Shown: piece by piece, positions 25,090 to 33,279 of the stretch | Position numbering within the stretch: the stretch's first letter is position 1 | Layout of the letters: each line of letters starts with the position of its first letter | Assembly: GCA_900319865.1 (NCBI GenBank) | Contig: ONQD01000021.1 | Coordinates: 1 to 41,257, forward strand | Length of the DNA: 41,257 bases | Reading direction: 5' to 3' | From: an uncultured Bacteroidales bacterium | Lineage (GTDB): Bacteria; Bacteroidota; Bacteroidia; Bacteroidales; P3 | Program-made: the position numbers and the translations under genes | Notes under the pieces: model-generated | Databases searched by the model: none | Told to the model about the DNA's origin: nothing | What the model saw: the letters and a program-made list of their open reading frames with translations, nothing else

Positions 25090-27078
25090 TTACTTTCTTT
25101 TCTGCTGCTGTTTCTGCATCTCTTCGGTCATGCGCTGCATCTCCTCAAGACGCTTCTGGAACGAGCTTTTCTTCTGGGGCGTGTTTTTATGTTTGGCATC
25201 GTAAGCAGCCATACGGGCACGCACTTTCTTCTCGCTGGTGAACTTGCGGATGAGAACCATCTGCAGCATGGTGATGCTCAGCGAGCAGAAATAATAGAGG
25301 TTCAACCCTGCAGCCATGCTGTTGAACATAAAGAGCATCATGAAAGGCATAAAGTACATCATGAATTTCATGCCAGGCATGCCTGCATTCATATTTTGTC
25401 CCTTCATGGTGTACCACGTATAGAAGAACTGCATACCGAACATCAGCAGGCAGAACAACGAGATGTGGTCGCCATACAGCGGGATGTTGAATCCTAAATC
25501 CAGAATGCTGTCGTATGTGGACAAGTCATCGCACCACAGGAACGATTTCTGGCGAAGCTCTATAGCCACAGGATAGAACATGAACATAGCCGTCAGTATG
25601 GGCATCTGAATCAACACCGGCAAACATCCTGCCACGGGGCTGTATCCCGCCTTCTTCTGCATCCGGGTCATCTCCTGCTGCTTCTGCATGGCCTGCTCCG
25701 GATTGGGGTACTTCTTGTTCAGTGCCTCCATCTCAGGCTTCAGTATGCGCATAATGGCCGAGCCCTGATAAGATTTGAAGGTCAACGGGAAGAGCACAAG
25801 TCTCAACAGTATTGTGAACACTATGATGATGATACCATAGTTCCAGTTGAATGTCTCCAGGAAGTTGAACACCGGGATAATCAAATAACGGCTCACCGCT
25901 TTCGAGAATATCCACCATCCCAGAGGCAGCATCTTTTCGAATCCACGGTGCATGGCATGCAAGTCGCGGTATTTGGTGGGGCCGAAATAGAAATGCATGC
26001 CCATCTTGCAATCCTTGCCGCTGTTATAGGCCAAGCCTATAGTGCTGCTCATGTCGCACAGATAGCGTGCATCCTTGTTGCTCTTATCGGTATTCTGTGT
26101 CAAGTATGCATTCTCAAACGAGCTGTCCGCCACCAGTATGGCGCAGAAGAACTGCTGTTTGAATGCCACCCATTCCACCGAGGTCTTCACGTTCTTTTCT
26201 CCGTCGCGGCCACGTCCCACATCGTCCACATCATCCTTGGCAGCCTTGTAGTATATGCTCGAATAGAACTTCTCCGGGTCTTTATTGCGGTTCTTGCTGC
26301 CGCGGCTGCTGGCGTCCACCTTCTCCTGTCTGTTCATCCGGTTGTGCCACTCAAAATCCATATAGTCGGTGGCCCTCACCACATTCTTCAACCCGTGGAA
26401 ATTGATTTCGAAATTCACATCATACTCATCACCCACAACCACATAGTGGAATTCAATATATTTCTCTTCGCTCATGCCGTTGCTGTCGCCCACGTATGCA
26501 CGGAAGTGCAAGTTCACCGCCTCGTTCGAAGCAACCTCATAAACGCTGTCTGCTGCTATCGACACCAGTTTTCCGCCATACTCTCTGTAGGGGGTGAAAA
26601 CCAAGTCCTTGGTGTTTATCACCCTCGTATCCTCGGTCGAGAATATGAGGTTCATATTGTCATCCGCCGGAGTAATAAGCTGCAATGGCAAACTGTCGTA
26701 GGTAGTATACTTGCTCAGTATCACCTCGCGCACCTGGGCTCCCATGTTCGAGAAGTTCACCGTCATCAACTCATTCTTCACCGTCACATTCACTGTGTCG
26801 CCGTAGGCACTGCCGTTAAACACACCCATGTCGCCACGCTGGTTCATCTGCAGCTGACGTTTTGCTGTTGTGTCGCCCTGCGCGGCCAAGCTGTCGAGGT
26901 GAGCCTTCACCGCAGCCACACTGTCGGCATACGCCACGCTGTCGGCATACGCCTTGCGAATCGAATCATTCACGCGCTGGCGCTCGGCAATCTCCTCCTT
27001 GCTGGGGGCCACCCACCACATGTATCCAACAAAAATTGCAAATATTAGTACTAAACCAATAATAGATTTTTTATTCAT
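25090..27078 (-). CDS. yidC: Membrane protein insertase YidC
   Basis: Inserts and folds inner-membrane proteins alone or with SecYEG. The 662 residues contain an N-terminal anchor (IIGLVLIFAIFVGYMWWVAP), a large periplasmic beta domain (about 75-350), and the conserved five-helix core beginning at NWNYGIIIIVFTILLRLVLF with KSYQGSAIMRILKPEM, then CLPVLIQMPILTAMFMFYP and later helices. The tail is very basic and Gln/Met-rich (KRLEEMQRMTEEMQKQQQKR), as in other Bacteroidota. The promoter is at 27132-27163. Bacteroidota usually place pyrG upstream; here a divergent lipoprotein gene lies there instead. Confidence 0.97.
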   Translation of the reverse strand: MNKKSIIGLVLIFAIFVGYMWWVAPSKEEIAERQRVNDSIRKAYADSVAYADSVAAVKAHLDSLAAQGDTTAKRQLQMNQRGDMGVFNGSAYGDTVNVTVKNELMTVNFSNMGAQVREVILSKYTTYDSLPLQLITPADDNMNLIFSTEDTRVINTKDLVFTPYREYGGKLVSIAADSVYEVASNEAVNLHFRAYVGDSNGMSEEKYIEFHYVVVGDEYDVNFEINFHGLKNVVRATDYMDFEWHNRMNRQEKVDASSRGSKNRNKDPEKFYSSIYYKAAKDDVDDVGRGRDGEKNVKTSVEWVAFKQQFFCAILVADSSFENAYLTQNTDKSNKDARYLCDMSSTIGLAYNSGKDCKMGMHFYFGPTKYRDLHAMHRGFEKMLPLGWWIFSKAVSRYLIIPVFNFLETFNWNYGIIIIVFTILLRLVLFPLTFKSYQGSAIMRILKPEMEALNKKYPNPEQAMQKQQEMTRMQKKAGYSPVAGCLPVLIQMPILTAMFMFYPVAIELRQKSFLWCDDLSTYDSILDLGFNIPLYGDHISLFCLLMFGMQFFYTWYTMKGQNMNAGMPGMKFMMYFMPFMMLFMFNSMAAGLNLYYFCSLSITMLQMVLIRKFTSEKKVRARMAAYDAKHKNTPQKKSSFQKRLEEMQRMTEEMQKQQQKRK

Positions 27079-27131
27079 ATTGAATTGTTATTCTTTATTT
27101 TAAAACTCATTATCGCCTATTCAGCGAGTTT

Positions 27132-27163
27132 GCAAATTTACGATTATTTTCTCATATCCAAAA
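27132..27163 (-). promoter_or_regulatory. Promoter of yidC
   Basis: On the minus strand TTTTG (27159-27163) is followed after 18 bases by TAAATTTGC (27132-27140), matching the -33/-7 Bacteroidota pattern, 54 bases before yidC. Confidence 0.75.
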
Positions 27164-27203
27164 TATTTTTCTCGAAAAGCGTTCTTTATTCAAAAGAATT
27201 GTG

Positions 27204-27211
27204 TATTTTTG
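27204..27211 (+). promoter_or_regulatory. -7 box of the 27234 lipoprotein gene
   Basis: TATTTTTG on the plus strand (TAnnTTTG) lies 22 bases before the ATG at 27234, divergent from the yidC promoter about 40 bases away. Confidence 0.55.
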
Positions 27212-27233
27212 TATTCTCAAATAATATTGTTTT

Positions 27234-27644
27234 ATGATTAGCATTTTTAAACGTATCGCATTGATTTCCTTGATGGTTACACCCGTTCTTTTCTTTGGTT
27301 GCAGCCACAATCAGTCCACATCCGAACCCGTTTTTGATACCATAGTTCTCGAACCGGAGCCCGAACCCGAACCGGAACCTGAGCCTGAAGTGATCGAAAC
27401 ACCCGTAACAAAACCCGTCACCCGCAACGTCACTCGCAAGGAACCCGCCAAACAAGAGGTACTCTACATCTCTGGCCACGGGGCCAACGGCCGCGTATGG
27501 GGACACATCACCATGAAAGGCGACAAGGGCACCGGCAGCGTGACCGACGAACACGAGAACGCCCTCTCCGTCACCTGCACCCGCAAAGGCGAAGAGCTCA
27601 TCTGCTACGACCAGAACAGCCGCCAGTACATCTTCCGCCTCTAA
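27234..27644 (+). CDS. Small lipoprotein with Glu-Pro repeat, function unknown
   Basis: A 136-residue protein with a lipoprotein signal peptide ending FFGC (Cys23), then a Glu-Pro repeat (EPEPEPEPEPEPE, about 43-57) that should form a stiff extended arm, and a compact basic C-terminal domain (about 78-136: VLYISGHGANGRVWGHITMK..., SVTCTRKGEELICYDQNSRQ). The EP arm is a usual device for spanning the periplasm or cell wall. No family was recognised. It is transcribed divergently from yidC from its own -7 box, with no clear terminator before the transketolase gene at 27784. Confidence 0.75.
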   Translation: MISIFKRIALISLMVTPVLFFGCSHNQSTSEPVFDTIVLEPEPEPEPEPEPEVIETPVTKPVTRNVTRKEPAKQEVLYISGHGANGRVWGHITMKGDKGTGSVTDEHENALSVTCTRKGEELICYDQNSRQYIFRL

Positions 27645-27783
27645 CGCACCCCGCTCTCCCTCTTCTCCCCCAACCCACAGCATAGACACACCTCACCTCC
27701 GCCACCCGGCATCATATCTATGCACCCCGCAACAGCACATCAATAAACAATTAGATAACAACCCCTAAACTCAACTATTCATA

Positions 27784-28635
27784 ATGAAATCCATCCAGGA
27801 ACTCCAAACTATCGCCACACAGGTCCGTCGCGATATCCTTCGAATGACCACTGCCGCCAAATCCGGTCACCCCGGCGGCTCGCTTGGCACTGCCGACTGG
27901 ATGACTGCCATGCAGTTCAACATCCTCAACCAAGACCCCGCCCACTTCACCATGGACGGCAACGGACAGGACATGCTCTTTGTCTCGCAAGGCCACATCA
28001 CCCCTGTAATCTACAGCACCATGGCCCGTCGCGGCTTCTTCCCCGTCGAGGAGCTTAAAACCTTCCGCCAGTTCGGCACACGTCTGCAAGGCCACCCCTC
28101 CACCGAACACGGTCTGCCCGGCATCCGTATGGCCAGCGGCTCCCTCGGACAAGGACTCAGCGTCGGCATCGGCGCCGCACTCGGCAAGAAAATGACTGGC
28201 GACAAATGTCTCGTCTACACCCTCCACGGCGACGGCGAGCTGCAGGAAGGCCAGATATGGGAAGCCGTCATGTTTGCCGGCGCCAAACACGTCGACAACC
28301 TCATATCCACCATCGACTACAACCACCAGCAAATCGATGGCACCACACAGCAAGTCATGGATCTCGGCGACCTCAAAGCCAAGTTCGAAGCCTTCATGTG
28401 GACGGTAGTTGTCATCAACAACGGCAACGACATGCAGCAAGTCATCGACGGCATGGCCAAAGCCAAATCACTTACCGGCCAAGGCAAACCAGTGTGCGTC
28501 ATCCTCACCACCGAGATGGGCTACGGTGTCGACTTCATGCAAGGCATCAACAAATACCACGGCTCCGTCCTCTCTGCCGACGACCTTCCCCGTGCCCTTG
28601 CCCAATTGCCCGAAACTGAGCTCGGCGACTTCTAA
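27784..28635 (+). CDS. Transketolase, N-terminal (thiamine diphosphate-binding) subunit
   Basis: The 283-residue half-enzyme binds the diphosphate of thiamine diphosphate for the pentose-phosphate pathway; it works only with a C-terminal subunit. Motifs: the conserved His of SGHPGGSLG (residue 29), QGHITPVIYS, HPSTEHGLPGIRMASGSLGQ, and the Mg/ThDP GDG motif as HGDGELQEGQIWEA (about 148). Length is as expected for split transketolases. The partner gene is not adjacent: a C-terminal subunit lies about 9 kb downstream at 37675 and is damaged. A strong terminator follows at 28730. Confidence 0.94.
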   Translation: MKSIQELQTIATQVRRDILRMTTAAKSGHPGGSLGTADWMTAMQFNILNQDPAHFTMDGNGQDMLFVSQGHITPVIYSTMARRGFFPVEELKTFRQFGTRLQGHPSTEHGLPGIRMASGSLGQGLSVGIGAALGKKMTGDKCLVYTLHGDGELQEGQIWEAVMFAGAKHVDNLISTIDYNHQQIDGTTQQVMDLGDLKAKFEAFMWTVVVINNGNDMQQVIDGMAKAKSLTGQGKPVCVILTTEMGYGVDFMQGINKYHGSVLSADDLPRALAQLPETELGDF

Positions 28636-28729
28636 TCCTCCCCTCAACCCTATCGGCAAGAAGGGAAACGGCCTGACCGCCTCAGAAACCAGCCCCCCGT
28701 CAGTCAATCAAGACAATCACAAAAACAAC

Positions 28730-28774
28730 ATCCCGCAGGAGTGTCCTACAACACAACCCCTGCGGGATTTTTTT
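28730..28774 (+). terminator. Terminator between transketolase and GIY-YIG genes
   Basis: ATCCCGCAGG pairs with CCTGCGGGAT (10 bp, perfect) followed by TTTTTTT. It ends the transketolase gene, and the complementary A run lets it act on the convergent nuclease gene too. Confidence 0.92.
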
Positions 28775-28791
28775 CTCGTAAGATTGTTCTA

Positions 28792-29592
28792 TTACAACTG
28801 CTTTCTATAAACAGCATCCAATGTTTGACCATCCTTGTCTTTCCATACAAGCCAGCCATTGTTGCTGCTGCCAATGCAGAAGTCGGCAGCAGTGCTTGGA
28901 CTCGAGAAAGTTTTGTCTGACTCCAATTCCAACTTATCGCCATTGCTGACAGTGTATTCCCTGAGTAATTTTTCGCGTTTCTCTTTCCATTTAAACGATG
29001 GAACTGTTGTCTTTGCAATGATGCTGCCCTTCAGTACTGTGAATCCATTAACATCATAAAATCCTTTTGCATCGTAACCACGCCCTTTTGTATAGAACAG
29101 ATGTACTTCTTTTTGTTTGACAACATCAAAGATATTACATCCGATAAAGGAAGTGAGAAACTTGACATCCTCAAAGAATCCATCCATGTCGTCCTTTCTA
29201 TACTCAGGGAGATTAGGTGCTTTTGGGGTCTGCTTGTTTTCGTTCAAGACGAAAGTATTGGACACCTTCGCCTCTACAATTGCCCGATGCTCCAGGTATT
29301 GCACATCGGCCTTTGTCATTGCTGCATCTTTGGAAATAAAAAGAAGTGCTTTTTGCCAAAACGTCTTCTTGCTGTCATGGTCTTTCACTCGCTCACGGAA
29401 GTTCTCTGTCTCACCAATGTAAGCCTTGGGCTTAGTATCCTCATCTTCTCCAAGAAGAATATAAAACGCAGGGGTCTGCAACTCCGGACGCTCATTCAAT
29501 ATAGACAAGCTTGACCGAGGTATTACATACATTTGGCATATCTTATTGCTAATAAACACATACTGTGTCCCCTTCGGATCCCCGTCTATCAA
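28792..29592 (-). CDS. GIY-YIG nuclease family protein with C-terminal DUF4357
   Basis: A 266-residue protein. The GIY-YIG fold lies at about 40-110: AFYILLGEDEDTKPKAYIG supplies the two strands (FYILLG...AYIG), then ETENFRERVKDH gives the catalytic Arg region and the later YLEHRAI the catalytic Glu. The C-terminal AADFCIGSSNNGWLVWKDKD is DUF4357, often paired with GIY-YIG in Bacteroidota and Proteobacteria accessory genes. Only a TTG start (29592) is available in frame. Homologues typically begin about 15 residues earlier with 'GKTIKIYLIDGDP', and this sequence does encode IIGKTVTTYLIDGDP upstream; it would join an ATG if one base were added after ATGATGAAA at about 29625. The base composition is AT-rich compared with its neighbours. 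Confidence 0.8.
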   Translation of the reverse strand: MIDGDPKGTQYVFISNKICQMYVIPRSSLSILNERPELQTPAFYILLGEDEDTKPKAYIGETENFRERVKDHDSKKTFWQKALLFISKDAAMTKADVQYLEHRAIVEAKVSNTFVLNENKQTPKAPNLPEYRKDDMDGFFEDVKFLTSFIGCNIFDVVKQKEVHLFYTKGRGYDAKGFYDVNGFTVLKGSIIAKTTVPSFKWKEKREKLLREYTVSNGDKLELESDKTFSSPSTAADFCIGSSNNGWLVWKDKDGQTLDAVYRKQL

Positions 29593-29652
29593 ATATGTCG
29601 TTACTGTCTTACCAATTATTTCATCATTTTTTCAACGTTCAAATAGCAAATG

Positions 29653-30042
29653 CTAAAAGATAGATTTTATATAGTTCAAGAGTTCCTTATTTTTATAAAT
29701 AGGACCTTCAAGACTTTTACCGCCAGTAAAACCATGTCCACACAGAACTGACTCATTTAGTTTTGTTCCATCATACTCTTCCAGTAGTTCTAACTTGTAA
29801 GTAATATCATTGGGAGGTGTTTCTACCCAATATGCTTGGTCTTCACGCTTGCAGTTTTCTGCGGTCACAATCATCTTAAATCGTACACGTCGCTCATCGG
29901 ACATAAACAGATAAACTATATCTCCTAATGAAAAACGAGCTCTCCCCATCTTCCAACTGATGAAACCAAGATTATGTATTGCATCTGCATGTCTACACCT
30001 TTTTCTATTGGCAAAGGCTAACCATGTACGATTCTGTATCAT
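29653..30042 (-). CDS. EVE/PUA-like domain protein
   Basis: A 129-residue protein with the pattern RTWLAFAN...DAIHNLGFISWK...FSLGDIVYLFMSDERRVRFKMIVTAE. An early Trp, a second 'W' strand and 'GDIVYLF' are features of the EVE/PUA-like domains that read modified bases in RNA or DNA and are often attached to HNH or other restriction nucleases. The C-terminal half (HGFTGGKSLEGPIYKNKELL) is less typical. No nuclease motif is present. It lies 60 bases upstream of the GIY-YIG gene on the same strand and is similarly AT-rich, so the two may work together, for example in DNA modification sensing or defence. That is inference. Confidence 0.6.
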   Translation of the reverse strand: MIQNRTWLAFANRKRCRHADAIHNLGFISWKMGRARFSLGDIVYLFMSDERRVRFKMIVTAENCKREDQAYWVETPPNDITYKLELLEEYDGTKLNESVLCGHGFTGGKSLEGPIYKNKELLNYIKSIF

Positions 30043-30279
30043 AGGTAAAATTCAAATTATAATATTCTACTTGTTTATCTAACACTGGTCTAATGTTTCG
30101 TAACCGCTCCTATTCATAGTTAGAATACGCAACTTTAATATCTTCTCCATGTGTAATACTATTATGACCAGCGATATAATTATACATGTTGTAATTCTGC
30201 TCTATTTTGAAGGATGCACTAATTTAGTCATTAAATTCTCAATAATGCGCTTCTCTTTCCTATTGTTTTATTTCAACTT

Positions 30280-30288
30280 GCAAATATA
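30280..30288 (-). promoter_or_regulatory. -7 box, probable promoter of the EVE/GIY-YIG pair
   Basis: The minus strand reads TATATTTGC preceded by an A/T run (TAnnTTTG). The nearest minus-strand gene starts 240 bases downstream, so the leader would be long. Confidence 0.6.
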
Positions 30289-30474
30289 CACATTTTTTTC
30301 GACACAGAAGTCTTTTTACATAAGATTTTTATTTAAATATGCACAAATCAGTGGATTTGCTATGATAAACCAGTTGCTTATAGGTGTCAAAAATCAATCC
30401 TCTTTGCCCTTTTAACAATTAATATATCGAATCTTTTCTGATATTGGTGGGTTCTTTATCTTTGTTTTCGTGTC

Positions 30475-30558
30475 GCGTCCCTTTCGGGACGCATTCCTTT
30501 GCCTCAGACAATCACCGCACTGCGTACGGTGTTATTCATATCTCACCCCTCCGGGGTG
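30475..30558. repeat. Cluster of three short hairpins (REP-like)
   Basis: GCGTCCC/GGGACGC (30475-30492), CACCG...CGGTG (30513-30531) and CACCCC/GGGGTG (30544-30558) follow each other at intervals of about 13-20 bases. A similarly ordered but degraded cluster is at 39377-39457. Confidence 0.7.
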
Positions 30559-30739
30559 ATTATCTGTAGCATTTGCACATGTTGTATTGTCCAAACAAAC
30601 AGAATGGGTATTCAATCAAAATCAACATCAACACATTCCGAACCCTATGTCAGGCGGAGTCACCTATCACCATAACACTCACGGCAACCCTGCCTTCTGC
30701 TTCACGCGACAATATTTTTACAATGTGGGTGATTTTTCG

Positions 30740-30748
30740 TATCTTTGC
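30740..30748 (+). promoter_or_regulatory. -7 box of the von Willebrand A gene
   Basis: TATCTTTGC on the plus strand, an exact TAnnTTTG box, 20 bases upstream of the ATG pair at 30769. It also rules out the longer frame starting at 30745. Confidence 0.75.
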
Positions 30749-30768
30749 AAACTGATTCAGAGAATAAA

Positions 30769-32148
30769 ATGATGCGCAGACTGTTCATACTATTGTTTTT
30801 GATTGCATTAGGTGCCGGCGGAGGCATTGCCCACGCACAGAAAACCACTTCCGCACCCGACAAGACCCGCATTCTTATCATTCTCGACTGCTCGCAGAGC
30901 ATGTGGAACCGCTGGCAGAGCAACACCAAAATCAAAATCACCCAACAAGTACTTCTGCGCTGCCTCGACAGCCTGCAGCAGCAACCCAACATCGAAGTGG
31001 CCCTCCGTGTGTTCGGGCACCTCAACAAAGAATCGTTCGCCTCCCGTCTCGAAGTACCCTTCGAGGCAAATAACTACCACAAACTGCAGGACAAAATCAA
31101 AACCCTAGTCCCCAATGGAGGCGTCACCGCCGCCTCGGCCTTGACCAGCGCCCTCAACGACTTCCCCGCCGACAACCACGCCCGCAACATCATCCTCGTC
31201 ATCACCGACGGCCTCACGGACAGCGAAGACAACATCTGCGACATAGCCCGACAACTGCAACTGGCCGGCACCGTTGCCCAGACTTTCATCACCGGTATCG
31301 GCAGCCCCGACAACTTCCCCCACCGCCCCGACTGCTCCGTGCAATTCGCCCAACTGCCCAACGAAGAACCATTCTACGAAAACCTTCAACACATCTTCCT
31401 GCTCTCCGACCAGAAAGCCCAACTCACTATAGCCCTGCTCGACAGCGAGAAGAAACCCTACGAGACCGATGTCCCGGTGGTGTTCTACGACAGCCACACC
31501 CTCACACCACGCTACACAACCCTATACCACTACGGCACCACCGACCCCATCGACACCCTTGTTGTCGACCCCTTCACCAACTACAATATCACATTCTTCA
31601 CCACTCCCCCCATCCGGCTCAACAACCGCCACTTCGCCCACGGCCACAACCGCCTGGAAATCTCCGCCCCGCAGGGCAGCCTGCGTCTGCACCTCGAAAA
31701 CAAACGCACCGCCTTCCCGATGCCAGCCTACACCGTGGTGGTGCGCCGCCACGGCGAGTCGGAAATCATAGCACAACAACCCCTCAACGCCAAGCAGAGC
31801 TATCTCTCCGGGCAATACGACATCGACATACTCTCCCTGCCTCCCATCCACCTCCGCAACATCAAAATACAAAGCGGGGCCGACACCGACCTCCAAATCC
31901 CCCTGCCCGGCCAACTAGCTCTCGACAAGTCCAACACCCCCTCTACCGGCAGCATCTTCGCCTGCCAACCCGACGGCCTACAACACGTGTGCGACTTAGA
32001 CCCAGCGTCGAACAACGAACGCATAGTGCTCATGCCCGGCGAGTACCAAATCATACTCCGCCCCCTCGACCAAACCCGCCACACCGCTGTACGTACCGCC
32101 CATTTCACCATCCGCTCCGCCCAACAAACCGGCGTCTCTTTCAAATAG
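30769..32148 (+). CDS. Secreted von Willebrand factor type A domain protein
   Basis: A 459-residue exported protein (signal peptide about 1-24). The vWA domain occupies about residues 32-215 with an intact metal-ion-dependent adhesion site: DCSQS (40-44), the later Thr in GGVTAAS, and ITDG for the final Asp. Beyond it are several beta-rich segments (about 220-459) ending TAHFTIRSAQQTGVSFK, reminiscent of Ig-like or carboxypeptidase-regulatory folds. It is probably a periplasmic or surface protein that binds a partner through Mg2+. The start is set by the promoter box at 30740. No genes are co-directional nearby, so context does not reveal its partner. A 548-base gap follows. Confidence 0.85.
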   Translation: MMRRLFILLFLIALGAGGGIAHAQKTTSAPDKTRILIILDCSQSMWNRWQSNTKIKITQQVLLRCLDSLQQQPNIEVALRVFGHLNKESFASRLEVPFEANNYHKLQDKIKTLVPNGGVTAASALTSALNDFPADNHARNIILVITDGLTDSEDNICDIARQLQLAGTVAQTFITGIGSPDNFPHRPDCSVQFAQLPNEEPFYENLQHIFLLSDQKAQLTIALLDSEKKPYETDVPVVFYDSHTLTPRYTTLYHYGTTDPIDTLVVDPFTNYNITFFTTPPIRLNNRHFAHGHNRLEISAPQGSLRLHLENKRTAFPMPAYTVVVRRHGESEIIAQQPLNAKQSYLSGQYDIDILSLPPIHLRNIKIQSGADTDLQIPLPGQLALDKSNTPSTGSIFACQPDGLQHVCDLDPASNNERIVLMPGEYQIILRPLDQTRHTAVRTAHFTIRSAQQTGVSFK

Positions 32149-32270
32149 CTTTTCCCAAGCCCCCTTCCGCCTCATTCCCCTATCCCATCCATTCACCTCG
32201 GAGCCTCTTTTCAGCCTCGCTATCTCTTCACCTCTTAGTAAGCAAATATCAAGCTTTTCTTAACCCGAAA

Positions 32271-32338
32271 GGTGAAGAAGGCTTTATTAAGCAGTGAGAT
32301 AGGGCTAAAATATAAGCGAAACGGGAACGAAACGGAAT
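32271..32338 (+). repeat. Intergenic element copy 2 plus CGAA 11-mers
   Basis: GGTGAAGAAGGCTTTATTAA G, then AGTGAGATAGG, matches the words and order of copy 1 at 9838-9867. Two CGAAACGG units follow at 32317 and 32328, again 11 bases apart. Confidence 0.55.
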
Positions 32339-32487
32339 GTAATTGGGAGCCATGAGAGAACGTATTGCGAGGCAAGCGGCTTGGGGAAGAATGGTGAGGC
32401 GACCATTACAGGCAAGAACTCACGACGAAAGGCCGGAACATCTAAACACGAAACCGGTTCAGAGCCAATAGGAAGTAGGTACTTACC

Positions 32488-32619
32488 CAACTCAAAGGCA
32501 TTACGGAGTCAGACCCAAAGCAACTCAAAAACAACACAGAGTCGACACTAAAGCAACTCAAAGGCAACAAGAGCGAACACCGAGCCAATCTATAGGCAAC
32601 CCGGAACCGAAACCATGAC
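32488..32619 (+). repeat. 33-bp degenerate tandem repeat, about four units
   Basis: CAACTCAAA starts at 32488, 32521 and 32554 (33-base period), and a weaker CAATCTATAGG starts at 32587. The unit of three times 11 bp is compatible with the 11-bp arrays elsewhere in the window. Confidence 0.65.
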
Positions 32620-32640
32620 CACAGGAACAGATAAAAACAC

Positions 32641-32668
32641 AGAAGCCTTGCCGAAAGGCAAGGCTTCT
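32641..32668 (-). terminator. Terminator of the His/Cys-rich lipoprotein gene
   Basis: AGAAGCCTTGCC pairs perfectly with GGCAAGGCTTCT around a four-base loop; the minus strand then reads GTGTTTTTATC. It lies 29 bases past the stop at 32697. Confidence 0.88.
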
Positions 32669-32696
32669 GGATGATAATACTTATGACTTGTAACGA

Positions 32697-33074
32697 TTAG
32701 TCGATGGAGCAACCTCCCAGATGATCCCAATCTTCCTCGTAGTGACCACGCCAGAAATAAACTTCGTGGATGTGGTGGTGACCAGCCCATTCGCAGGTAG
32801 AAACTCTGCAGGGTTCACCTTCCATATACTCGTGGGTGTGGTGAACGATAGCATAGGGATCGCTACCATCAATGACCATAACGCGAGCGGGATCGGAAGC
32901 ATCATGGTGAGGGCAAATAGCAGTATAGGTAGGAGTCTTGCCAGGAACCAGAGTGTCGCGCACAACGGGGATACCGTTGGTTTCAACATTCTTTTTGCAA
33001 GCGCTCATGCCAAACGATGCTGCGAATACGATTGCTGCTACGACAGTGAGCAGAAGAATTCTCTTTTTCGTCAT
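32697..33074 (-). CDS. His/Cys-rich lipoprotein, function unknown
   Basis: A 125-residue protein with a lipoprotein signal peptide ending GMSAC (Cys26). The mature part has an unusual density of potential metal ligands: CPHHD, IVHHTHEYMEGEPC, STCEWAGHHHIHE, RGHYEEDWDH and a final GGC. Metal binding (Zn, Cu or Ni) in the periplasm or at the outer membrane is a reasonable guess but no family was recognised. It has its own promoter (33184-33192, 110 bases upstream) and terminator, so it is expressed alone. The long leader could contain regulation, but no riboswitch was identified. Confidence 0.75.
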   Translation of the reverse strand: MTKKRILLLTVVAAIVFAASFGMSACKKNVETNGIPVVRDTLVPGKTPTYTAICPHHDASDPARVMVIDGSDPYAIVHHTHEYMEGEPCRVSTCEWAGHHHIHEVYFWRGHYEEDWDHLGGCSID

Positions 33075-33183
33075 TGTTTTAAATTTTTATGCGTTTTTAC
33101 TTTATTATTATTTTCAACTAAATCATTGAATGTTTGTACACTACAGCGATATTCTGCCGTCTTGTACATCATCATTCAACATT

Positions 33184-33192
33184 GCAAAGATA
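33184..33192 (-). promoter_or_regulatory. -7 box of the His/Cys-rich lipoprotein gene
   Basis: The minus strand reads TATCTTTGC preceded by an A/T run, 110 bases upstream of the ATG at 33074. Confidence 0.72.
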
Positions 33193-33279
33193 GACATTTT
33201 TTCTTACATGTAACGATTTTTTGATATTTTTTTGTGTTAAAAAATACAATTGCCTGTATTTCAGTCAATGTGAATCCAT

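Larger units (their letters stand above)
30043..30739. other. Intergenic region, AT-rich, with minus promoter and hairpin cluster
   Basis: No full gene is supported in this 697-base gap. It contains a minus-strand -7 box (30280-30288), a possible short frame (minus, ATG at 30187) interrupted by an amber codon at about 30113, and the three-hairpin cluster at 30475-30558. The remainder (30300-30470 and 30560-30739) shows nothing recognisable. Confidence 0.5.
32149..32696. other. Intergenic region rich in repeats
   Basis: No gene is supported in these 548 bases. It contains copy 2 of the GGTGAAG element and CGAA 11-mers (32271-32338), a 33-bp tandem repeat (32488-32619) and the terminator at 32641. 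A short frame from 32352 (39 codons) has no support. Confidence 0.55.

Noticed and set aside
25948-27048. 366-codon plus-strand open frame
   Set aside because: Antisense to yidC; the His/Val/Leu-rich translation is typical of a shadow frame.
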